From Toxotes chatareus (lineage: Eukaryota > Chordata > Actinopteri > Toxotidae), in assembly GCA_016801885.1 (NCBI GenBank), contig CM028888.1, forward strand, positions 18,523,170 through 18,587,169: a DNA stretch of 64,000 nucleotides, given 5' to 3'. The translations under genes were made by a program, and so were the position numbers. Under the pieces are notes generated by a model. The model did not search any database. It saw only the letters and a program-made list of their open reading frames with translations, and was not told the DNA's origin. This document shows positions 25,311 through 34,400 of this stretch, one piece after another; position 1 is the stretch's first letter; every line of letters begins with the position of its first letter.

Positions 25311-27343
25311 GTGTATCTCAACCAGCCAGTGTAGTACTATGATTCTGCACTGATTTGGAGTCATTAGGTCACATGACCTGGAAGCTATTGAGCAAAAATG
25401 CTAGTATTTACATTAAAACATTAATATAAAATCTCAGAAAAGTAAAAATTGAATAAAAAAAGGTGTATCTCAACCAGCCGGTGTAGTACTGTGATCCTGC
25501 ACAGATTTTGAGTCATTAGGTCACATGACCTGGAAGCTATTGAGCAAAAATACTAATATTTACATTTAAAAAATTATCAAAAATCTCAGGAATGTTAAAA
25601 TGGAAGAATAAAAGGTGTATCTCAACCAGCCAGTGTAGTACTATGATCCTGCACTGATTTGGAGTCATTAGGTCACATGACCTGGAAGCTATTGAGCTAA
25701 AATGCTAATATTTACATTAAAACATTTATATAAAATGTCAGAAAAGTAAAAATAGAATAAAAAAGGTGTATCTCAACCAGCCGGTGTAGTACTATGATCC
25801 TGCACTGATTTGGAGTCATTAGGTCACATGACCTGGAAGCTATTGAGCAAAAATGCTAGTATTGACATTAAAACATTAATATAAAATCTCAGGAAAGTAA
25901 AAATTGAATAAAAAAGGTGTATCTCAACCAGCCGGTGTAGTACTGTGATCCTGCACAGATTTTGAGTCATTAGGTCACATGACCTGGAAGCTATTGAGCA
26001 AAAATACTAATATTTACATTTAAAAAAATTATCAAAAATCTCAGGAATGTTAAAATGGAAGAATAAAAGGTGTATCTCAACCAGCCAGTGTAGTACTATG
26101 ATCCTGCACTGATTTGGAGTCATTAGGTCACATGACCTGGAAGCTATTGAGCTAAAATGCTAATATTTACATTAAAACATTTATATAAAATGTCAGAAAA
26201 GTAAAATAGAATAAAAAAGGTGTATCTCAACCAGCCCGGTGTAGTACTATGATCCTGCACTGATTTGGAGTCATTAGGTCACATGACCTGGAAGCTATTG
26301 AGCAAAATGCTAATATTTACATTAAAAAATTAATATAAAATCTCAGGAATGTTAAAATGGAAGAATAAAAGGTGTATCTCAACCAGCCAGTGTAGTACTA
26401 TGATTCTACACTGATTTGGAGTCATTAGGTCACATGACCTGGAAGCTATTGAGCAAAAATGCTAATATTTACATTTAAAAAATTATTAAAAATCTCAGGA
26501 ATGTTAAAATGGAAGAATAAAAGGTGTATCTCAACCAGCCAGTGTAGTACTATGATCAAACAATGATTTGGAGTCATTAGGTCACATGACCTGGAAGCTA
26601 TTGAGCTAAAATGCTAATATTTACATTAAAACATTTATATAAAATGCCAGGAAAGTAAAAATTGAATAAAAAAGGTGTATCTCAACCAGCTAGTGTAGTA
26701 CTATGATTCTACACTGATTTGGAGTCATTAGGTCACATGACCTGGAAGCTATTGAGCTAAAATGCTAATATTTAGATTTAAAAAATTATTAAAAATCTCA
26801 GGAATGTTAAAATGGAAGAATAAAAGGTGTATCTCAACCAGCCAGTGTAGTACTATGATCCTGCACTGATTTGGAGTCATTAGGTCACATGACCTGGAAG
26901 CTATTGAGCAAAAATGCTAATATTTACATTTAAAAAATTATTAAAAATCTCAGGAATGTTAAAATGGAAGAATAAAAGGTGTATCTCAACCAGCCAGTGT
27001 AGTACTATGATCCTGCACTGATTTGGAGTCATTAGGTCACATGACCTGGAAGCTATTGAGCTAAAATGCTAATATTTACATTTAAAAAATTATTAAAAAT
27101 CTCAGGAATGTTAAAATGGAAGAATAAAAGGTGTATCTCAACCAGCCAGTGTAGTACTATGATCCTGCACTGATTTGGAGTCATTAGGTCACATGACCTG
27201 GAAGCTATTGAGCTAAAATGCTAATATTTACATTTAAAAAATTATTAAAAATCTCAGGAATGTTAAAATGGAAGAATAAAAGGTGTATCTCAACCAGCCA
27301 GTGTAGTACTATGATCAAACAATGATTTGGAGTCATTAGGTCA
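25310..27343 (+). repeat. Satellite array, about 14 intact ~152-bp units, plus orientation
   Basis: Unit starts (GTGTATCTCAACCAGC) are seen near 25312, 25463, 25615, 25767, 25916, 26070, 26219, 26371, 26522, 26674, 26826, 26978, 27130 and 27282. Every unit holds TCATTAGGTCACATGACCT. The tails alternate between two variants (ending GTAAAAATAGAATAAAAAA or GGAATGTTAAAATGGAAG). Units 2-4 resemble units 5-7, giving a higher-order repeat of about 455 bp at the left side. Confidence 0.92.
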
Positions 27344-28009
27344 CATGACCTGAAGCTATTGAGCTAAAATGATTTAAAAAATTATTAAAAATCTCAGGAA
27401 TGTTAAAATGGAAGAATAAAAGTATCTCAACCAGCCAAAATGCTGCACTGATTTGGATATTTCACATGACCTGGAAGCTATTTAAAATGCTAAAAATTAA
27501 AAATTATTAAAATCTCAGAATGTTAAAATGAAGAATAAAAAAATCAACCAAGTAGTAATGAAACACTGATTTGGAGTCATTAGGTCATGACCTGAAGCTA
27601 TTGAGCTAAAATGCTAATATTTACATTTAAAAATTATTAAAAATCTCAGGAATGTTAAAATGGAAGAATAAAAGGTGTATCTCAACCAGCCAGTTGTAGT
27701 ACTATGTGACATTAGGTCACATGACCTGGAAGCTATTGAGCTAAAATGCTAATATTTACATTTAAAAAATTATTAAAATCTCAGGAATGTTAAATGGAAG
27801 AATAAAAAAAGTCTTAGTACTATGATTTGATTTGAGTCATTAACAACCTGAAGCTATTAATTAAAACATTTTAAAAAATTAAAAATCTCAGAATGTTAAA
27901 AAATGAGCACTATTGAGCTAAAATGCTAAATTTACATTAAAAATTTACATTTAAAAAAAATTAAAAAAAAAATCTCAGGAATGTTAAAATGGAAGAATAA
28001 AAGTGCTTT
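27344..28009. repeat. Eroded satellite units around the turning point
   Basis: Four or five satellite copies with many scattered small deletions and missing homopolymer bases, in strong contrast with the near-identical units to the left. They end in A-rich sequence where orientation flips (about 28000-28015). This may be decay or consensus errors in hard-to-sequence foldback DNA. Confidence 0.75.
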
Positions 28010-29345
28010 TAATTTTTAAATGTAAATATTAGCATTTTAGCTCAATAGCTCCCAGGTCATGTGACCTAATGACTCCAAATCAGTGCAGGATCATAGTACT
28101 ACACCGGCTGGTTGAGATACACCTTTTTTTTATTCTATTTTTACTTTCCTGACATTTTATATAAATGTTTTAATGTAAATATTAGCATTTTAGCTCAATA
28201 GCTTCCAGGTCATGTGACCTAATGACTCCAAATCAGTGCAGGATCATAGTACTACACTGGCTGGTTGAGATACACCTTTTATTCTTCCATTTTAACATTC
28301 CTGAGATTTTTAATAATTTTTTAAATGTAAATATTAGCAGTTTAGCTCAATAGCTTCCAGGTCATGTGACCTAATGACTCCAAATCATTGTTTGATCATA
28401 GTACTACACTGGCTGGTTGAGATACACCTTTTATTCTTCCATTTTAACATTCCTGAGATTTTTAATAATTTTCTAAATGTAAATATTAGCATTTTTGCTC
28501 AATAGCTTCCAGGTCATGTGACCTAATGACTCAAAATCTGTGCAGGATCACAGTACTACACCGGCTGGTTGAGATACACCTTTTTTTTATTCAATTTTTA
28601 CTTTCCTGAGATTTTATATTAATGTTTTAATGTCAATACTAGCATTTTTGCTCAATAGCTTCCAGGTCATGTGACCTAATGACTCCAAATCAGTGCAGGA
28701 TCATAGTACTACACCAGCTGGTTGAGATACACCTTTTTTTATTCTATTTTTACTTTTCTGACATTTTATATAAATGTTTTAATGTAAATATTAGCATTTT
28801 AGCTCAATAGCTTCCAGGTCATGTGACCTAATGACTCCAAATCAGTGCAGGATCATAGTACTACACTGGCTGGTTGAGATACACCTTTTATTCTTCCATT
28901 TTAACATTCCTGAGATTTTTGATAATTTTTTAAATGTAAATATTAGTATTTTTGCTCAATAGCTTCCAGGTCATGTGACCTAATGACTCAAAATCAGTGC
29001 AGGATCACAGTACTACACCGGCTGGTTGAGATACACCTTTTTTTATTCTATTTTTACTTTTCTGACATTTTATATAAATGTTTTAATGTAAATATTAGCA
29101 TTTTAGCTCAATAGCTTCCAGGTCATGTGACCTAATGACTCAAAATCAGTGCAGGATCACAGTACTACACCGGCTGGTTGAGATACACCTTTTTTTATTC
29201 AATTTTTACTTTCCTGAGATTTTATATTAATGTTTTAATGTCAATACTAGCATTTTTGCTCAATAGCTTCCAGGTCATGTGACCTAATGACTCAAAATCA
29301 GTGCAGAATCATAGTACTACACTGGCTGGTTGAGATACACTTTTT
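28010..29345 (-). repeat. Satellite array, nine ~152-bp units, minus orientation
   Basis: GGCTGGTTGAGATACACC (the reverse of the left-array unit start) occurs near 28109, 28262, 28412, 28564, 28717, 28867, 29018, 29175 and 29322. The outermost unit shares the rare variant ATTCTGCAC with the outermost left unit, so the two arrays are mirror images that later diverged in copy number. Confidence 0.92.
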
Positions 29346-29543
29346 TGTATTACTTTTTAACACTAACCCACATTTAACCAACATTTTATTTTGAAAACCG
29401 GAAGTTGGTCCACGCTGTAGCATCCTAACGCGGACTTTCTCAACCTCATCCGTCTATTTTCCGTAAAGTCTGTAACACGGGAGCACTTGAAATGTTGGAA
29501 CGGCTGGCTTGACTTCGCAAATAGGAGAGACGGCTGGCTTGAC
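29340..29543 (-). repeat. Right arm of large inner inverted repeat
   Basis: Reverse complement of 25107-25310, including the GTAATAC...AACATTTTTATTTTG/AAAACCGGAAGTTGG block and ending GGCTGGCTTGAC. A few small differences separate the arms. Confidence 0.9.
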
Positions 29544-29595
29544 CGCAGTTATTTGCAAAATAATAGCATATAATTAAAATATTTATTTTACCTGG

Positions 29596-29697
29596 TTAAT
29601 GTGATTTTTGCTCCTGAACCTCAGCGCACAGCGTCTGCACATCAGGACTGTAAGCTGTCGTCTGTGAAACTTTTCTTTTCTTGGATGTAGCCATCAT
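29596..29697 (-). pseudogene. Remnant 5' exon of a hAT transposase
   Basis: A minus-strand frame of 33 codons starts MMATSKKRKVSQTTAYSPDV and ends in TAA, followed closely by CAGGTAAAAT, which looks like a splice donor. A short basic N-terminus of the type (M)A-S-KKRKV is common at the start of animal hAT transposases. The rest of the gene is absent; satellite occupies its place. Assignment rests on the motif and on its position just inside the right terminus. Confidence 0.5.
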
Positions 29698-29962
29698 TTA
29701 CCTACCGGGGCTCGAAAAGCTCAATAAATCTTGCCGCCGGGTGTCGCACATCGGCGGCTGTGACGCATATTATGAGCGACAAAAAATTAAAAACGTTTTA
29801 TTTTAATATTACAAGATCCCTATAATCTTGAAATGTAGAATTACATAAAAAAATAAGTAACTAAAATAAAAATACGTTTAAATTAAATACTCATTATTTA
29901 TTTTCCAAAGTCACAGGGAGCCAGAGCAGAGGGATGAAAGAGCCACATGCGGCCGACCCCTG

Positions 29963-29970
29963 GTCTAGCT
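29963..29970. repeat. 8-bp target site duplication, right copy
   Basis: gtctagct, exact copy of 25050-25057. Confidence 0.9.
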
Positions 29971-30589
29971 GGAGCTCCTGCAACTGCAGGGACCAGCAGA
30001 CCTCAAATGGGACATGAATCAGCATCCTGTGGTTGAATGACAGACCTTCTACTCAGCATAACTGGAGCTCAAGGAGAAACGGAGACAGTTAATGAACATG
30101 TCATAGAAAAGTGATTAGTATTCATCTGGATGATTAGGCCTACACGTGGTAACTCAGTTAACTGTACCATGGAAGTCAAATGAAAATGAGAGACAATGGT
30201 GATAATCATTAAAGAGACTGTGGAAGGAAAGATGCAACAATCCCAGTTGTGAGATTAGACAGCAACAGCAAAACAGTACAATAAAAAGTGCTATGACTGT
30301 ACAGTTATATTTTAAAGAACACCAGTGGATTATAACTTTTTGTTGTATGGCTTGTAATGTACAACTTGTTGTAACCTGAATAAAAAAGGAAAGCATATGT
30401 AGTAAAAGGAAATTGCTATTAACTCAGTGGAGGACATGCCTCCACCAAGGCCACATAATCCTACACGTCTGCCAAGCTCTTATAAACATAAAAGAGGAAG
30501 TAGTCTGATTACATAAATTATTTTTCATAAAACAACTGGATTCAGCGTTTTTTCAGGAGTATATAACCAGAGTGAGAGTTGTGTCTGTA

Positions 30590-30822
30590 TTCTCAACAGG
30601 AAGTCAAGCACATTTCCAGTTGTTGTTGGCCTCTACGAGGGTTGTCCCACCAGTTCTGCTTGTGATTTTAATGGACAGGATCTCAGGACATGATTGGGGG
30701 GAGAACAGAGCACCTCAGGATCCCAAAGGAGGAGCTGGAAAACGATCCTGGGGAGAGGAAGGTCTGGACTACCTTGCTTGACCTGCTGCTGCTGTAAACA
30801 GAAGATGGATGGATGGATGGAA
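30590..30822 (+). mobile_element. Non-LTR retrotransposon 3' end with (GATG)n tail
   Basis: The stretch with AGGATCTCAGGACATGATT, CCCAAAGGAGGAGCTGGAAA and GGGGAGAGGAAGGTCTGG, ending in GAAGATGGATGGATGGATGG, resembles the very common teleost LINE 3' end with a GATG tail (RTE/Rex3 type is my best guess). It is 5'-truncated, as usual for LINE insertions. Confidence 0.6.
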
Positions 30823-31374
30823 ATAGTTGACCACTGGTTGGTAGAGAAATTAATGCTGTATAAAAAGGGAAAATAAAAAAATAAAAGTACTGATTCACCT
30901 GAGCTAACATTAGATGGGACAATATTACTACATGCCTACATGCATCTTGTACAATATACAACAGAACTGATGAGCATGTCCCCCTCAACCACCCACCCCA
31001 TTTATACGGCTCTGCTTACAGCCTCCAAACATAGAGTGTTTCCCCAGTGAAAAATAATCACAGTAACCTAAGTTTTAAGAGTAGGACATATTATGAATTT
31101 TACAGTAATATTACCTAAAATATTTAGAGTCACTTTAAATTCTCGGTGGCTATATACATATATAAAAGTGCGATTAATTATTAAGCTTACTTCTCCACAA
31201 AGTTCTGTGAGTCTCCCAAAAATCATGCCAGTGAAAACAGATTTGACATGCAACCAAACAGAATTTCTGACATTTCCTCCAGACGTCTCGCAGTCGTCTT
31301 CTTTTAAAGCAGACTGTTGCGGTGTTCCGCAGCCCCTCTCTCCAATGGGTTTGCCCGTTACATGTCGAGTGAAC

Positions 31375-31393
31375 CAGCTGTATATATCAGCTG
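31375..31393 (+). promoter_or_regulatory. TATA-like box flanked by two CAGCTG E-boxes, P2RX5 promoter
   Basis: CAGCTG-TATATAT-CAGCTG lies 48-66 bp before the P2RX5 start codon. CAGCTG is the preferred MyoD-type E-box. If the TATA is used, the 5' untranslated region would be only about 30 bp. Use is inferred, not shown. Confidence 0.4.
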
Positions 31394-31440
31394 GGGGACC
31401 TGGGAGCTGCGCTCTCACTTGGGCTGACCGTGCGGGAGGA

Positions 31441-34400
31441 ATGGCAGGCTGGGGGGGCTTCTTCCTTTCTCTCCTCAACTACAAGACGGAGAAATATGTC
31501 ATCGCCGAAAACAGGAGGATCGGGATATTATTTAGACTCTATCAGCTGGCCGTGCTGGGATACATAATAGGGTGAGGTGCATTGCATGTCCCCCTTTTTC
31601 TTTTTAAATTCACATGGTATAAAAGTGGCCTTTTAGAAAGTGATTCACAAGTTAAAAATAGTTGAGCTTGTCGAAGGTTTTTGCTTTGTTGCTGCTGTTA
31701 AAGTGGCAGGGCCTTTTTTTTTTTTTTTTAAGTTGTCTCTTAAAAAGTGTTGTCCCTTAAAAAAAAGGGTGGGGGGGTTCACTTATGTCTGAACTTAGTG
31801 CAGACACAGTCAGGTTATCTCACCCCACTCTTCACCGTGTGATGACACTGCGATGACTGTAAGGCAAATTATGAATAGTGAGCAGGTGACTGGGTCAGTA
31901 TGGAGAGGGTTAATACCAGTCACTGGGTTGACCTCACTTGCCTAGGAAAGTTAAGATGAACTGTGAGATGACAGATTGTAGTGGCTGCAGTGTGGCTGCT
32001 GCAGGGTGGTTGTAAAATCATATTTGGATCTATGGCATGTAGGATACTGTAGCTTGGGGGGCTGCTCATGTTGTGTATGTGCTGCTTTTATTTCCATGTC
32101 TCTTTGAGACCTTTGGTATTTTCATTTTACTCATTAGACGCTGCTGTCGTCTCCTGTGTATGTGTGTGCAAAATAGTGAAATAGTGGAAATAAGTGGATA
32201 TGCAATGGAGATGTTCTGTGATTAGCATTACTCCTTTCATCTGCTACACGCTGCTGAGAACATTTAATGACAGTTATAATGTGTGTGCTATCCACCCAGA
32301 CCACATGCTCACAAACAAGCTGCTCAGCAAGCGATCGCATATATACACTGCTGCACCCATTTTGATATAAAAGAAAAAAAAATGTCCGTATGCATAATAA
32401 TACTGACATACTGTTAAATTTATTCAGCACTAGACTTTAAAACATGATGAATTCTTATGTTTGGATGAATGTCTCAGGTGGGTGTTTGTGGTGAAGAAGG
32501 GGTACCAGGAGAGAGAGGAGGCAATCCAGACCTCAGTCATCACCAAGCTCAAAGGTGTCACACTGACCAACAGCTCTGAGACAGGGCTTCACCTCTGGAG
32601 TGCTGAGGATTACACCATACCCCCAAATGTGAGCCTATCTTTCTATTTATCAGTCAATTTATATATGTTTCTCATACAGACCTGTTCTAGTTTAAAAAAA
32701 AAAAAAAAAAAAAAAAGGCAATTCCAGTTTGCACCAATGTTGATGTCCGAGCACTTCCCAATTACGCTTCTGTCTAGAGAGATCATGAGGCTATTGAGTG
32801 TCTGCCTTTGTGGATATCATTAGCCTCAGCATCTGTCTAAACAGATTTAACGATATTGAACTTCTTATGGAGCGTAATTTGTTTAACCTTTTGCTTCTTG
32901 ATCTTATTGTGTGGATCTAATTTTATTTTGTAGGGCGAGCAGGTGTTCTTCATAGTAACAAATTACATAGAGACCCCCAATCAGAGACTGGGGTTCTGCG
33001 CTGAGGTGAGTGAACAGAAAAAGGGGAATAGCATGAGCATTTTTTATTGCTTTTTTTTTTCAATTCTAATATCTGAATTACTGCAGGTTGCGTTGTCACA
33101 GATTACCATCTCATAGCGTTTTCATATCCAGCAGTTTTTATTCTCCCTCACAGAGTTTCAAGGTGCCACACGGACGATGTCTCAGTGATGATGACTGTGC
33201 GGAGGGGGAGACTGTGATAGCAGGCCATGGTGAGAACCATAGTTTAATTGCAGGTTCATGTCTTCATCTGCAGGGTGAGATAATTAACAACATATTGTAA
33301 CAGAAAACATTTACACATGTAAGAACATGCATGATACACGCAAAACCAAAAGTATTCCAGTTTTGTCTTATTTTGGAACAAAATCTGTTTCAAGCTCCAT
33401 CCAGCCAACAATCTTTTGCTCTCTCTGTCAGGAATCAAGACTGGCTTGTGTTTAAACAGCACTGGGACCTGTGAGATTCACGCCTGGTGTCCCGTTGAAT
33501 ACAGCATGCAACCCACGTGAGTATCCCTCCTCTGCTGCAGAACTTTGGAAATTAGCCATTTTGTGCCATTACATTCACGCTCACACTGATCCCTCACAGG
33601 GACCAAGATATTTCACAGGTTCTATTTATTACTAATACGGCCTGTCAGCTCCTCTTGTTTTGTTTTTTCTTTTACACACAGCTGCCTGTCTCTTTCATTT
33701 CCAGAGAGCCCTTACTGAGTGAAGCAGAAAACTTCACCATCTACATCAAGAATTTCATCAGGTTTCCAAAGTTTGAATTCTCCAAGTAAGTTGTGCTGAT
33801 TGCTGGTGTGGGAATGGATTCAAAGCATCGTGGCATAGATCACCCACAGAGCTGAGGGATATACGTGTTCCAGTGGCTGCTTCAAATAGCTTTAGGGTGC
33901 AGAGAGCCTTCTATTTATACCAGCCTATGCATTGCACTCGGTGAGACAGTGAAACAGTCATCTGAGACGTCCTTGACAGCGGGCCTTGCTTTGGACAGGT
34001 GTCAGATCAGATGGGGCTAGCCCAGGGAGTTGTGCCTCTGCCCTCTCTGCTGTTTTCTGTTCAAGTCCCACTAGAAAGCAAAGAGATGCCACAAGCCACG
34101 CCTAATTCATCAGTCAGGATCTTATTCGAATTACACAGTCATCTCTCTTATGTTGCCTCACTAATCTTGATGTGCTTATGCTTAATGGGGATTGACAGGG
34201 TAATAGAAATCCCTCTTAATAGGCACTACTCTACGTCTTACAGTGTGACATGTGCAGTTCTAAGCTTATAGTTCAGTTGAAAACCTGAAAACTCTAACTT
34301 TGGTGATTTTCATCTTTTAAGTTCAGTGTATACTTTTTTTTATGCTTGTCTCTGGGCTATAAATGGTCATTTTCAATGGAAAAACTCAAAGATACAAGTG

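Larger units (their letters stand above)
25058..29962. mobile_element. Non-autonomous hAT transposon with internal inverted satellite arrays
   Basis: 4,905 bp. The left end CAGGGTTCGGCAACC and the inverse of the right end, CAGGGGTCGGCC, are hAT termini. The adjoining sequence (CATTTGGACCGTCTCCC on the left; on the minus strand GGCTCTTTCATCCCTCTGC from the right) also looks like hAT ends. An exact 8-bp target duplication flanks it. No frame longer than 60 codons occurs inside. The middle consists of a left array of ~152-bp units in plus orientation (about 25310-28000) and a right array in minus orientation (about 28010-29345), bounded by a ~200-bp inverted repeat. A remnant first transposase exon lies near the right end. 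It presumably moved using transposase supplied by another hAT copy. Confidence 0.88.
29971..31440. other. Region upstream of P2RX5
   Basis: Contains a LINE 3' fragment (about 30590-30822) and P2RX5 promoter-proximal sequence. The rest is AT-rich without recognised genes. Confidence 0.5.

Noticed and set aside
25310..29345. CRISPR-like regular repeats
   Set aside because: The whole ~152-bp unit is repeated with no unique spacers, in a eukaryotic transposon; it is satellite DNA.
31068..31478. 136-aa minus-strand frame at the P2RX5 start
   Set aside because: Antisense of P2RX5 exon 1 and its promoter; no homology.
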